From: JBGTLU01 sp041743935
GTDB lineage: Bacteria; Bacteroidota; Bacteroidia; Sphingobacteriales; Sphingobacteriaceae
Reading direction: 5' to 3'
Assembly (NCBI GenBank): GCA_041743935.1
Contig: JBGTLU010000026.1
Span: 15,423 to 79,422, forward strand
DNA length: 64,000 bases
Notes under the pieces: model-generated
Told to the model about the DNA's origin: nothing
Seen by the model: only the letters and a program-made list of their open reading frames with translations
Database searches by the model: none
Shown: piece by piece, positions 19,473-28,405 of the stretch
Position numbering within the stretch: the first letter of the stretch is position 1
Layout of the letters: the number at the start of each line of letters is the position of its first letter
Translations under genes and position numbers: made by a program

Positions 19473-20053
19473 AAATTTTTTAGAGCCTGCTTTATTAATT
19501 GTTCTACTGTATAATCTGGATTTTGCTTTGCTATTCCATCCAGTACTTTGTCCGCCTGATTTTTTACAAAACCAAGCATAACCAATGCAGATAACGCTTC
19601 GTCTTTAGCAGTATTATTAATTTGTGTAGAAATGAATGAGCCGGTACTTTCTTTTTTGAGTTTATCTTGTAATTCAAGTACCATACGTTGTGCAGATTTT
19701 GGACCAATTCCTTTAATTTTTTGGATAAGTGGCACATTTGCAGTACTTATTGCTTGCTCTAATTCTTCGGGTGTAACAGAAGATAATATCATACGACCAG
19801 TGTTTGGCCCAATACCAGAAACAGAAATTAGATGCAAAAATAATCGTCTTTCACCTTCTTCAGCAAAACCGTATAGGGTATGTGAATCTTCTTTTACATG
19901 TAAATAGGTATGTAAGCGCAAGCGGTCGGTACTTTTCTCAATTTTTGTATAGGTGTGTAAAGAGATATTGATGTAATAACCAACTCCACCGGCATCAATA
20001 ATCACGTGAGTGGGGGTTTTTACGGCTAGTTTTCCTTCAATGTAGGCTATCAT
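19469..20053 (-). CDS. ruvA: Holliday junction branch migration protein RuvA
   Basis: A 194-residue protein that binds four-way junctions and loads the RuvB motor. It has the OB-fold N-terminus (MIAYIEGKLAVKTPTHVIID...GVGYYI), two helix-hairpin-helix motifs (SVSGIGPNTGRMIL and KIKGIGPKSAQRMVLEL), and a C-terminal UBA-like domain that contacts RuvB (ALSALVMLGF...). It overlaps maeB upstream by one base (TAATG) and sprA downstream by four, so the three genes are translationally coupled. ruvB is elsewhere. Confidence 0.95.
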   Translation of the reverse strand: MIAYIEGKLAVKTPTHVIIDAGGVGYYINISLHTYTKIEKSTDRLRLHTYLHVKEDSHTLYGFAEEGERRLFLHLISVSGIGPNTGRMILSSVTPEELEQAISTANVPLIQKIKGIGPKSAQRMVLELQDKLKKESTGSFISTQINNTAKDEALSALVMLGFVKNQADKVLDGIAKQNPDYTVEQLIKQALKNL

Positions 20054-22353
20054 TATTTCTTTTTCTGAAGGATGGTTTTTTCAGTTTCTTTGCTTTGTAC
20101 ATCTACTACTGCAATGGTAACCATGTTTACAATTTCTCTAACGGAGCTACCTAATTGCAGAATATGAACTGGTTTATTTAGGCCAACTAAAATAGGCCCA
20201 ACGGCTTCAGCTCCGCCAATTTCTTGTAAAAGTTTGTAGGCAATATTACTGGATTCAAGATTTGGGAAAATAAGTGTATTAGCTTGCTCGCCAACTAATT
20301 TCGAGAACGGGAAATTATCTTTAAGCATTTCCGGATTCATGGCAAAATTTCCTTGCAATTCTCCGTCTACTAAAATTTCCGGATGATTTTTGTGAAGAAC
20401 CGCAACTGCATTTCTCATTTTTTCTGATACTACACCTTCATTAGAGCCAAAGTTAGAGTAAGATAAAAGGGCTATTCGGGGTTTGATATTAAATTTCCGA
20501 ACCGATTTTTCGATGAGTAGCGTTATATCCACAATGTCTTGGGTATTGGGGTCCATGTTTACGGTTGCATCGGCACAAAATACAGGACCTTTTTTAGTAA
20601 GCATTAAATACATACCTGCCACTTTACTCACTCCTTCTTCTTTTCCTATCACTTGCAATGCAGGGCGAATGGTGTTAGCGTAATTTTTTGTTAATCCCGA
20701 AATCAATGCATCTGCTTCGCCGGTTTCTACCATGGCAGCTCCGAAATAATTTCTATCACGTTGCATAAATTTTGTTGCTTCGTAGATAGTTGCTCCTCTG
20801 CGTTGCCGTTTTTCAAATAGTATTTTGGCAAACGCTTCCACTCTGGCATCTTCTAAAGCAGGATCTATAATCGGAACATCACCTAAATCCAATGCGTTAT
20901 CGGCAATTATTTTTTCAATCTTCTCTTTATTACCTAATAAAATGGGGTGTGCTATTCCTTCATCTCTTACAATTTGTGCAGCTTTTAAGATTTTATAATT
21001 ATCAGCTTCGGCAAAAACCACTTTCTTAGGTGCAGAGCGGGCTTTATTTATAACGGCACGCATTAGTTTGTCATCCAGACCAAGACGCTTAATCAGTTCT
21101 TCTTTATAAGCATCCCAATTTGTAATTGGGTATCGCGCAACACCAGAATCCATGGCAGCTTGCGCTACAGCCGGAGCTACTGCTGTTATTAGTCTAAAAT
21201 CTATGGGTTTAGGAATGATATAATCTTTACCAAAAACAATATTTTTTTTGTTGTAAGCCAAATTAACAGCTTCGGGAACAGGTTTTTTAGCTAAATCTGC
21301 AATGGCACGTACAGCTGCTAATTTCATTTCTTCGTTTATTTGTGTTGCACGAACGTCTAATGCTCCTCTGAATATGTAAGGGAAACCCAATACATTGTTT
21401 ACTTGGTTAGGATAGTCAGACCTGCCGGTTGCCATAATTATGTCATTTCTGGTGGCAATTGCGAGTTCGTATGCAATTTCTGGATCGGGGTTAGCCATGG
21501 CAAATACAATGGGGTTGCGTGCCATGCTTAATAGCATTTCTTTGCTAACTATATTGGCTGAAGATAAACCGATAAAAACATCGGCTCCTTTTAATGCCTC
21601 GGCAAGGGTTTTTATTTTTGGAATTGCAGTAGCAAATTCTGCTTTAATTTTATCTAGCTTTTCTCTATCCTGACGAATTATTCCTTCGCGGTCGAGCATG
21701 ATGATGTTTTCTTTTTTTGCACCCAAAGAGACATACAACCGTGTGCAGGAAATTGCCGCTGCTCCAGCACCGGAAATCACAATTTTAACTTTTTCAATCT
21801 TTTTTTTCTGAATTTCTAGCGCATTTAATAAAGCGGCTGCTGATATAATTGCCGTACCATGCTGGTCATCGTGCATGATCGGAATTTTTAATTCTTTTTT
21901 TAGTCGAGTTTCAATTTCAAAGCACTCCGGAGATTTTATATCCTCTAGGTTTATTCCTCCAAAAGTAGGTTCTAATATTTTTACAGTTCGTACAAATTCA
22001 TCAACATCTGTACAGGCTAATTCAATATCAAAAACATCTATATCAGCAAAAATTTTAAATAAAATTCCTTTACCTTCCATTACTGGCTTAGAAGCTTCGG
22101 GGCCAATATTTCCTAAACCTAAAACAGCAGTACCGTTACTAATTACGGCTACCAAATTTCCTTTTGCAGTGTATTTATATACGTCTTCTACATTCTCTGC
22201 AATTTTCAAACACGGTTCTGCTACACCGGGTGAATAAGCTAGAGATAAATCTCGTTGAGAGTTGGTTGCTTTTGTAGGTATTACTTCTATTTTACCCGGT
22301 CTGCCTTGGGAGTGATAGTCTAGGGCATCTTGTTTACGTGTGGTTTTACTCAT
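20053..22353 (-). CDS. maeB: NADP-dependent malic enzyme with C-terminal phosphotransacetylase-like domain (MaeB type)
   Basis: A 766-residue fusion. Residues 1 to about 430 are malic enzyme: the N-terminal domain includes SLAYSPGVAEPCL and HDDQHGTA, and the NAD(P) Rossmann segment is VKIVISGAGAAAISC. It decarboxylates malate to pyruvate. Residues of about 440-755 are a PTA_PTB domain (KVVFAEADNYKILKAAQ, FGAAMVETGEADALISG), which in MaeB proteins usually lacks acetyltransferase activity and regulates the enzyme in response to acetyl-CoA. The two-domain length matches the MaeB family. It is the first gene of maeB-ruvA-sprA, preceded by a TATTTTTG -7 box. Confidence 0.94.
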   Translation of the reverse strand: MSKTTRKQDALDYHSQGRPGKIEVIPTKATNSQRDLSLAYSPGVAEPCLKIAENVEDVYKYTAKGNLVAVISNGTAVLGLGNIGPEASKPVMEGKGILFKIFADIDVFDIELACTDVDEFVRTVKILEPTFGGINLEDIKSPECFEIETRLKKELKIPIMHDDQHGTAIISAAALLNALEIQKKKIEKVKIVISGAGAAAISCTRLYVSLGAKKENIIMLDREGIIRQDREKLDKIKAEFATAIPKIKTLAEALKGADVFIGLSSANIVSKEMLLSMARNPIVFAMANPDPEIAYELAIATRNDIIMATGRSDYPNQVNNVLGFPYIFRGALDVRATQINEEMKLAAVRAIADLAKKPVPEAVNLAYNKKNIVFGKDYIIPKPIDFRLITAVAPAVAQAAMDSGVARYPITNWDAYKEELIKRLGLDDKLMRAVINKARSAPKKVVFAEADNYKILKAAQIVRDEGIAHPILLGNKEKIEKIIADNALDLGDVPIIDPALEDARVEAFAKILFEKRQRRGATIYEATKFMQRDRNYFGAAMVETGEADALISGLTKNYANTIRPALQVIGKEEGVSKVAGMYLMLTKKGPVFCADATVNMDPNTQDIVDITLLIEKSVRKFNIKPRIALLSYSNFGSNEGVVSEKMRNAVAVLHKNHPEILVDGELQGNFAMNPEMLKDNFPFSKLVGEQANTLIFPNLESSNIAYKLLQEIGGAEAVGPILVGLNKPVHILQLGSSVREIVNMVTIAVVDVQSKETEKTILQKKK

Positions 22354-22376
22354 TCTTTTTCTTGTTGCACGAATTT

Positions 22377-22384
22377 CAAAAATA
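22377..22384 (-). promoter_or_regulatory. Probable -7 promoter element for maeB-ruvA-sprA
   Basis: Reading on the minus strand, TATTTTTG matches the Bacteroidota -7 consensus TAnnTTTG and lies 23 bases before the maeB ATG. I see no matching -33 TTG at 19-21 bases, so this is a partial match. Confidence 0.4.
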
Positions 22385-22438
22385 CGAATTCTTTACACGG
22401 TGAGACCATCCGTGTAGTATAAATTTTACTGCTGTATG

Positions 22439-23842
22439 TTAACCTTTTGGATTTACTTTTAAGAGCATTCCGGGATAAATTTTATCCGATACTTTTAGTT
22501 TGTTTAGTCGTAATAAATCAGACACAGAAACCCCCGGAAGTTTTTGAGCAATGGTAGATAATGTATCACCTTTTCGCACTCGATATTGGCCGTTACTTAC
22601 TGTAGCTGAGGTGTTTTGTGTAGTAGCCCCTCTGCCTCTTATGGTTAATCGCTGGCCAACTACAATTTTGGTGGAACGAAGATTATTCCAGACTTTTATG
22701 TCTTGTACGTTTACCTTGTATCTGTTTGCAATGGTTGATAATGTTTCGCCAGATCGAACTTTATGAACAGTATTTCCGCCTTCTGTGTAATTATAGGTTG
22801 GTTTATAACTAGCTAAAACGAAATTAGGTAAGTTTAATAAAGAATCGCGATAGGCAACAAATAATTCCTTTTTTTCAATGGGTAACCTAATATCCATTGG
22901 ATTATCCTTGGTGCCGTTTATAACATCTTTTTTATACTTCGGATTTAAATAAACCAACTCTTGTTTTGGTATATCCAAAACTTTAGAAAGTTGATTAATG
23001 GAAACATATCTATCAATTAAAATAGTATCATTCAAACTACTAAAATCAAAATCTCCCGATGGTATATTATGCTCGGCAGCATAGGTCATGGCATAAGTTG
23101 CTGCAATAAATGCCGGTACATAATTTCGAGTTTCTGTCGGTAAATATGGGCGTATATCCCAAAAATTATAGGACCCTCCGGCACGAGAAATGGCTCTGTT
23201 TACATTACCTGTTCCGCAATTATAAGATGCAATTGCTAATAGCCAATCGCCATATAACTCATAGGAGTTTTTTAAATATTCTATTGCAGCAGCAGTAGCT
23301 AAGTGTGGATCTCGGCGTTCATCTACAAAATAGTCCATTTTTAAACCATATTGTTTGGCTGTAGCATGCATGAATTGCCATAACCCTGTTGCACCAACTC
23401 TGGATACCGCAAAAGGATTTAAAGCAGATTCAATTACAGATAAGTATTTTAACTCGTCTGGCAATCCTGCTTCTTTTAGTGCTTTTTCATATATCGGAAA
23501 ATAGTATTCTCCCAATCCCAAAAAACGTTGTACACTGCTTCTTCTGTTATTTGTATATAGATCTATGTGAGATTGAACATAGGTATTATAATCTAGAGTG
23601 ATGCTAGTTTTTATTTTTTGTAAACGTTCTCTAATTTCATCACTAGAATACATTGGTATTATAAAGGGGTCATCAAACAAAACCAAATCAGAATCTGGTA
23701 TCGTTAATGTGTCAATTGAAATAGTATCTTCAGTGTAATTAGGTATAGTTTTAGCAGAATCGGTAGGTAGGGTGGTTGGCGTGGCTAGTATATTGGTAGA
23801 TAAAAATAGAGTTAAAGCTGTGCCTAACAGTAATTTTGTCAT
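22439..23842 (-). CDS. Exported lytic transglycosylase with two LysM domains (MltD-like)
   Basis: A 467-residue cell-wall enzyme that cleaves peptidoglycan glycan strands. It has a signal peptide (residues 1-20), then a low-complexity acidic linker. The SLT domain has the catalytic Glu138 in VIESALNP, then SRVGATGLWQFMHATAKQYG and ASYNCGTGNVNRAI. Two LysM repeats lie at the end: HKVRSGETLSTIANRYKVNV at about 357 and YRVRKGDTLSTIAQKLPGVS at about 413. This is the MltD layout. It lies 54 bases downstream of gatA on the same strand and may be read through from it. Confidence 0.93.
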   Translation of the reverse strand: MTKLLLGTALTLFLSTNILATPTTLPTDSAKTIPNYTEDTISIDTLTIPDSDLVLFDDPFIIPMYSSDEIRERLQKIKTSITLDYNTYVQSHIDLYTNNRRSSVQRFLGLGEYYFPIYEKALKEAGLPDELKYLSVIESALNPFAVSRVGATGLWQFMHATAKQYGLKMDYFVDERRDPHLATAAAIEYLKNSYELYGDWLLAIASYNCGTGNVNRAISRAGGSYNFWDIRPYLPTETRNYVPAFIAATYAMTYAAEHNIPSGDFDFSSLNDTILIDRYVSINQLSKVLDIPKQELVYLNPKYKKDVINGTKDNPMDIRLPIEKKELFVAYRDSLLNLPNFVLASYKPTYNYTEGGNTVHKVRSGETLSTIANRYKVNVQDIKVWNNLRSTKIVVGQRLTIRGRGATTQNTSATVSNGQYRVRKGDTLSTIAQKLPGVSVSDLLRLNKLKVSDKIYPGMLLKVNPKG

Positions 23843-23896
23843 CGTGTATTTTTCTTTTTAGAGGTTTAGGAAGATGCTAAAATAGGCATTTTTTGT

Positions 23897-25318
23897 TCAA
23901 TCAAAGGCATGGTAACAAAATCTTAACAAACTACTTTCATCGAATGAGCGGGTTATCACCTGCATACCAATGGGTAAGCCTTTAGAATCTTTTGCAACCG
24001 GAACGGATATAGCAGGTAAGCCTGCTAGAGAAGCCTTTACTGTAAATATATCTGCTAAAAACATTTTTATAGGGTCATTTATTTTTTCGCCAATGGTAAA
24101 AGCAGTGGTAGGCGCAGTAGGTAAAAGGATAAAGGGATACTCTGCCAATATTCCATTCAACTGGGTGCTAATCAATCTTCTAACTCTTTGTGCTTTAGAA
24201 TAATAAGCATCGTAATATCCAGAGCTTAGCACAAAGGTGCCGAGCATAATTCTTCTTTTTACTTCGGTCCCAAATCCTTCTGATCGGGACAGTTTATACA
24301 CTTCTTCTAATGTATTTGCATTTGGGCTTCTGTATCCGAAATGTACACCATCATATCTGGCCAAATTTGCCGAAGCCTCTGCTGTGGTTAAAATATAATA
24401 GGTTGGTACGATATACTTTAAATACGGGAAGTCAACGGCTTCTACCGTATGCCCCATTTTTTTTAGTTTATCTATGGTTAATTCGAACTGCTTTTTTACT
24501 TCAGGGTCTAATCCGTCATTTACTAGGGTTTCTTTTAAATAAGCAATTTTTGTTGGAGCTTGTTTGGTTTTGAGTTGAGTTAGATAATCTGGTACTTCTT
24601 TTTGAGAAACGGTGTTATCCATTTCATCTTTTCCGGCAATAACAGATAAAATTAACGCTGCATCTTCGATGGATTTTGTGATGGGCCCAACTTGATCAAA
24701 GGATGATGCATAAGCAATAACTCCATGCCTAGATACACGTGCATAGGAAGGTTTTAATCCAACTACCCCGCAAAAAGATGCAGGCTGACGAATAGACCCT
24801 CCGGTATCTGTACCCAATGCTGCATGGCATAAATTTGCTTGAACAGCCACGGCACTGCCACCCGAAGAGCCTCCGGATACTTTACTGGTATCAGCCGCAT
24901 TTAAAACAGGTCCATAATAGGAAGTTTCATTAGATGCCCCCATGGCAAACTCATCACAATTTAAACGACCAATGATGATGGCATCTTCGGCCAATAATTT
25001 ATCAATTACCGTTGCATTATAAATGGATTCGAAATTTTCAAGAATTTTAGAACCTGCAGATGTTATGTGCCCTTTATAGCAAATGTTATCTTTTATTCCA
25101 ATGATTAACCCGGCTAATTTACCGGCACTACCATCGGCAAATTTAGCTTGAATAGTAATTGCATCCTGCCTGGATTGGGAAGTAAATACCTCTATGAATG
25201 CGTTTAAATGTTCGTTTTCTTGAATATTTTGCAAATACTGTTCAAGCAATTCGGGCACAGTAAGTTGGTTTGCAACTATAGCAGACTGGATAGCTGATAA
25301 TGTGCTAAAATTTTGCAA
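23897..25318 (-). CDS. gatA: Glutamyl-tRNA(Gln)/aspartyl-tRNA(Asn) amidotransferase subunit A
   Basis: A 473-residue amidase-signature enzyme that releases ammonia from glutamine to convert Glu-tRNA(Gln) or Asp-tRNA(Asn). The Ser-cisSer-Lys triad is complete: Lys76 in GIKDNICYKG, Ser151 in SGGSSGG and Ser175 in DTGGSIRQPA. The GatA-specific phrases ADIFTVKASLAGLPAISVP and GMQVITRSFDE support GatA over other amidases. It follows tatA by 33 bases; gatB and gatC are not here. Confidence 0.94.
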   Translation of the reverse strand: MQNFSTLSAIQSAIVANQLTVPELLEQYLQNIQENEHLNAFIEVFTSQSRQDAITIQAKFADGSAGKLAGLIIGIKDNICYKGHITSAGSKILENFESIYNATVIDKLLAEDAIIIGRLNCDEFAMGASNETSYYGPVLNAADTSKVSGGSSGGSAVAVQANLCHAALGTDTGGSIRQPASFCGVVGLKPSYARVSRHGVIAYASSFDQVGPITKSIEDAALILSVIAGKDEMDNTVSQKEVPDYLTQLKTKQAPTKIAYLKETLVNDGLDPEVKKQFELTIDKLKKMGHTVEAVDFPYLKYIVPTYYILTTAEASANLARYDGVHFGYRSPNANTLEEVYKLSRSEGFGTEVKRRIMLGTFVLSSGYYDAYYSKAQRVRRLISTQLNGILAEYPFILLPTAPTTAFTIGEKINDPIKMFLADIFTVKASLAGLPAISVPVAKDSKGLPIGMQVITRSFDESSLLRFCYHAFD

Positions 25319-25351
25319 AAGTTAGTTTTTAGGATACGATAGTGGGAGAAT

Positions 25352-25561
25352 TTACTTCTTTTCGCCCTCTGGGTTATTCACTTTATCTTCTAATTCTTGT
25401 TTTACTCCACTAGATGCATCCTTAAACTCTCTGATACCTCGACCTATACCACGAGCCAATTCGGGTAATTTTTTTCCTCCGAACAATAACAAAATCACCA
25501 GTACGATTAAAATGATTTCGCCGGTACCAAAGTTGAATATTAATAAATGAGAATTAAACAT
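25352..25561 (-). CDS. tatA: Sec-independent twin-arginine translocase component TatA
   Basis: A 69-residue TatA/B/E-family protein. A short N-terminal segment precedes one membrane helix (EIILIVLVILLLFGG, about residues 15-29). Next comes the hallmark KKLPELARGIGRGIREFKDA amphipathic helix with the conserved Phe-Gly hinge, and an acidic/lysine tail. TatA oligomers form the pore for folded proteins. The small size and single gene favour TatA over TatB. tatC is not in the window. Confidence 0.93.
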   Translation of the reverse strand: MFNSHLLIFNFGTGEIILIVLVILLLFGGKKLPELARGIGRGIREFKDASSGVKQELEDKVNNPEGEKK

Positions 25562-25580
25562 GTTGGATTATTTTAGGTTA

Positions 25581-25588
25581 CAAATATA
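25581..25588 (-). promoter_or_regulatory. Probable -7 promoter element for tatA-gatA
   Basis: TATATTTG on the minus strand is an exact match to TAnnTTTG, 19 bases before the tatA ATG. No clear -33 TTG is seen. Confidence 0.4.
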
Positions 25589-25679
25589 ACAACAAAAGTT
25601 TTAAGCTGAGGTAAATTCCAAATAAAGCCGTAATAGCAAAGTTTTATTCTGCGGAAATAAAAAGCTACTTGATTTTTGA

Positions 25680-25687
25680 TAACTTTG
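25680..25687 (+). promoter_or_regulatory. Probable -7 promoter element for nrnA-FKBP
   Basis: TAACTTTG matches TAnnTTTG, 13 bases before the ATG of the DHH phosphoesterase gene. A TTG lies only 8 bases upstream, too close to be the -33 box. Confidence 0.4.
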
Positions 25688-25700
25688 CACATTATTTAAA

Positions 25701-26708
25701 ATGCAGTCGTTCACCGCACTTACTCCCATATTATCTAACCCAAAACGGATAGTAATTACCACCCACCATAAACCGGATGGCGATGCCATGGGCTCATCTT
25801 TGGGGTTGTACCACTATTTTTTACTAAAAGGGCATGATGTGCACGTGGTTACTCCAACAGATTATCCTTATTTCCTACATTGGATGCCGGGTAATGCAGA
25901 GGTGGTCATTTTTTCTGAACAACAAAATAAAGCTACTGAGTTAGTTCATTCTGCCGATTTAATTTTTTGTTTAGATTTTAATAACCTTAAGCGTATTTAT
26001 GAATTGGGGGAGATTGTTGCTCAATCGGATGCAATAAAAGTGATGATTGATCATCATTTAGAGCCCGAAGGATTTGATCAGTATAGATTATGGAATGCCG
26101 AAGCTTGTTCTACTGCAGAATTAGTGTATCAATTCATAAAAGAATTGGGCGATGTTGAGTTAATCAATAAAAACATTGCGAGTAGTTTATATACGGGTAT
26201 TATGACCGATTCTGGTTCGTTCCGTTATCCATCCACTACAGCCAATTTACATCGTATTGTTGCCGATTTAATAGAACGTGGTGCAGATAATTCTCGAATT
26301 CATCAATTGGTTTATGATACTTATACAGAAGATAGGTTACGATTATTGGGACACTGTTTTACCGAAAAATTGGAAGTAATTCCTCAACACAGAACCGCAA
26401 TTATATCCTTAAGTAAAGAGGAATTAAAGAAATACAATGTAGTAACCGGTGATACAGAAGGAATAGTAAATTATGCATTGTCATTAAATAATGTGAAATT
26501 AGCAGCCTTCTTTGTCGAGCGGGCTGATTTAATAAAAATATCCTTTCGCTCAAAAGGAGAATTCCCTGCAAATGAGATTGCAAAAAAATATTTTCAGGGT
26601 GGTGGGCATCATAATGCAGCAGGTGGCCAATCCATACAAACATTACAATTAACCATAGAAAAATTTAAAAACATCTTACCAGAATTTAACGACTTACTTA
26701 ATCAATAA
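25701..26708 (+). CDS. nrnA: Bifunctional oligoribonuclease/PAP phosphatase-like DHH phosphoesterase (NrnA type)
   Basis: A 335-residue DHH-DHHA1 protein. Metal motifs are HKPDGDAMGSSLGL, the CLDFNN aspartate, IDHHLEPEGF (DHH) and GIMTDSGSFRYPST. The DHHA1 substrate domain ends with GGGHHNAAGGQS. NrnA enzymes degrade short RNAs to mononucleotides and dephosphorylate pAp. Family placement is secure; whether this one also acts on cyclic-dinucleotide breakdown products cannot be told from sequence. It is followed after 7 bases by the FKBP lipoprotein gene, so they form an operon that ends at the terminator at 27603. Confidence 0.88.
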   Translation: MQSFTALTPILSNPKRIVITTHHKPDGDAMGSSLGLYHYFLLKGHDVHVVTPTDYPYFLHWMPGNAEVVIFSEQQNKATELVHSADLIFCLDFNNLKRIYELGEIVAQSDAIKVMIDHHLEPEGFDQYRLWNAEACSTAELVYQFIKELGDVELINKNIASSLYTGIMTDSGSFRYPSTTANLHRIVADLIERGADNSRIHQLVYDTYTEDRLRLLGHCFTEKLEVIPQHRTAIISLSKEELKKYNVVTGDTEGIVNYALSLNNVKLAAFFVERADLIKISFRSKGEFPANEIAKKYFQGGGHHNAAGGQSIQTLQLTIEKFKNILPEFNDLLNQ

Positions 26709-26715
26709 AAAATAA

Positions 26716-27582
26716 ATGAACATTAAACATGCATTAGTAATGCTAATGGCGGCAACTGTGTTGTATAGCTGTGGCGATGGTTTCAAGAAAACAGACGATG
26801 GGTTGGAATATAAAATCCATACAAAAAACGACGGGGATAAAATAAAGAAAGAAGATTATGTTACGTTGCACATGGTGTATCGTACCAGTACAGATTCTGT
26901 TTTATTTAATACATATGTCATTGGTCAGCCTATTCGGTTGATTATAGATGAGCCTACTTATAAAGGCGATATCATGAGTGCAATTATGTTATTAACCAAA
27001 GGCGACAGCGCTACATTTAAAATAAATGCTGATTCATTGTTTGCACTAACGTTTGGGGTAGATCGTCCGCCATTTATTGAGGCCGGAAGTAATTTAACCT
27101 TCGAAATAAAAATTGAAGACGTTAAAACCAAAGCCATGATTGACCAAGAATTTGCTGATTACAGCAAAAAACAAATGGAATTAGAAAAAGATATTTTAGC
27201 TAAATTCATCGAAGAGAAAAAATACAAAGATGTATTTACTACCGAAACCGGTTTACGATTAGTAGCCGTTACCAATCCGGCAAATACCAATTTCCCTTTA
27301 GTTGGCGATACAGTAGTTGTGCATTACACTGGAAGATTATTAGACGGCACAAAATTCGATTCTTCGTATGACCGCAATCAGCCTATTACTTTTGTATTAC
27401 GCCAAGGACAAGTAATTGATGGTTGGTTCCAAGGGTTACAATTGCTGAAAAAAGGTCAAAAATCTGTTTTAATCATTCCTTCTCCTTTAGCCTATGGCGA
27501 GCAAGGAGCTAGTGGTACTATTCCTCCTAATTCTCCATTGGTTTTTGATGTAGAATTGGTTGATATTAAAAAAGCACAATAA
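26716..27582 (+). CDS. FKBP-type peptidyl-prolyl isomerase lipoprotein
   Basis: A 288-residue lipoprotein. Residues 1-18 are a signal peptide ending in the lipobox LYSC, with lipidated Cys19. Residues of about 27-130 form a degenerate FKBP-like unit that lacks the aromatic active-site set. A helical linker of Lys and Glu follows. Residues of about 195-287 form a canonical FKBP domain: VVVHYTGRLLDGTKFDSSYD, VIDGWFQGLQLLKKGQ and SPLAYGEQGASGTIPPN. It should speed proline isomerisation of periplasmic or secreted proteins. The double-FKBP layout with a non-catalytic first unit resembles the chaperone-isomerase arrangement of Mip/FkpA relatives. Confidence 0.9.
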   Translation: MNIKHALVMLMAATVLYSCGDGFKKTDDGLEYKIHTKNDGDKIKKEDYVTLHMVYRTSTDSVLFNTYVIGQPIRLIIDEPTYKGDIMSAIMLLTKGDSATFKINADSLFALTFGVDRPPFIEAGSNLTFEIKIEDVKTKAMIDQEFADYSKKQMELEKDILAKFIEEKKYKDVFTTETGLRLVAVTNPANTNFPLVGDTVVVHYTGRLLDGTKFDSSYDRNQPITFVLRQGQVIDGWFQGLQLLKKGQKSVLIIPSPLAYGEQGASGTIPPNSPLVFDVELVDIKKAQ

Positions 27583-27602
27583 ATTATTTTTAAATATTGA
27601 AG

Positions 27603-27631
27603 TAGCGAGGCCAAAAACCTCGCTATTTTTG
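27603..27631 (+). terminator. Intrinsic terminator after the FKBP gene
   Basis: The arms TAGCGAGG and CCTCGCTA form a perfect 8-bp stem around a C/A-rich loop, directly followed by T5. It separates the nrnA-FKBP unit from tatD, whose start codon lies 6 bases past the element. The stem core AGCGAGG recurs in the hairpin at 36752. Confidence 0.8.
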
Positions 27632-27637
27632 TTCCTA

Positions 27638-28405
27638 ATGATTTTAACTGATACACATACTCACCAATATTTAATACAAGCTGTCGAGCAAAGCACACTT
27701 GCAATGCAACGTGCATTGGATGCCGAGGTAAGCAGATTATTTTTGCCAAATATTGATGTAGAATCTATTCCTCTGGTCTTAGAATTAAGTAAGACATATC
27801 CTGCAAATTGTTTTCCGATGATGGGCTTACATCCATGTTCAGTTAAGGAAGATATACATGCAGTACTACCTAAAATAAAAGAAGCAGTTTTTGCCAATAA
27901 AATTGTAGCCATAGGCGAAATTGGTTTGGATTTATATTGGGATAAAACCTTTTTGGATAAACAAATATGGGCATTTAAAGAGCAAATTGAATGGGCAAAA
28001 GAGTTAAATCTACCCATTGTGATTCATTGCAGAGATGCATTTGAGCCTATAATGGAGATACTGACACAGGTAAATGATGATAAGTTAAGAGGGATTTTCC
28101 ATTGCTTTACAGGCAATCTTGAGCAAGCAAAACAAGTGATAGATTTAGGGTTATACCTAGGAATTGGCGGTGTGGTAACCTATAAAAACTCCGGTTTAGA
28201 TAAAGTAGTTGCAGAGTTAGATTTAAAGAATATAGTGTTAGAAACGGATTCGCCGTACCTTTCTCCCGTGCCATTTAGAGGTAAACCCAATGAGAGCTCT
28301 TATTTGCACTACATTGCGCAAAAGGTAGCCGATTTGCATGCTTGTAATATCGCAAAAGTGGCCGAAATAACAACTCAAAATTCTAAAGATATTTTCGGGA
28401 TTTAA
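27638..28405 (+). CDS. TatD family metal-dependent deoxyribonuclease
   Basis: A 255-residue TIM-barrel hydrolase. I place the start at the ATG at 27638, giving MILTDTHTHQY. The in-frame upstream ATG at 27560 would lie inside the FKBP gene and run through the terminator. Metal ligands are visible: DTHTH near the N-terminus, GEIGLDLYWD, PIVIHCRDA, GIFHCFTG and LETDSPYLSPVP. TatD proteins are 3'-5' exonucleases or DNA-repair nucleases. Its stop overlaps the stop of the convergent phosphoribosyltransferase gene by four bases. Confidence 0.9.
   Translation: MILTDTHTHQYLIQAVEQSTLAMQRALDAEVSRLFLPNIDVESIPLVLELSKTYPANCFPMMGLHPCSVKEDIHAVLPKIKEAVFANKIVAIGEIGLDLYWDKTFLDKQIWAFKEQIEWAKELNLPIVIHCRDAFEPIMEILTQVNDDKLRGIFHCFTGNLEQAKQVIDLGLYLGIGGVVTYKNSGLDKVVAELDLKNIVLETDSPYLSPVPFRGKPNESSYLHYIAQKVADLHACNIAKVAEITTQNSKDIFGI

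Noticed and set aside
20053..22353. The PTA domain of MaeB as a separate phosphotransacetylase gene
   Set aside because: One uninterrupted frame joins both domains, as is usual for MaeB; no internal start or stop suggests a split.
27560..27637. Longer N-terminus for TatD
   Set aside because: It lies inside the FKBP gene and would run through the terminator at 27603-27631; the family begins near MILTDTHTH.
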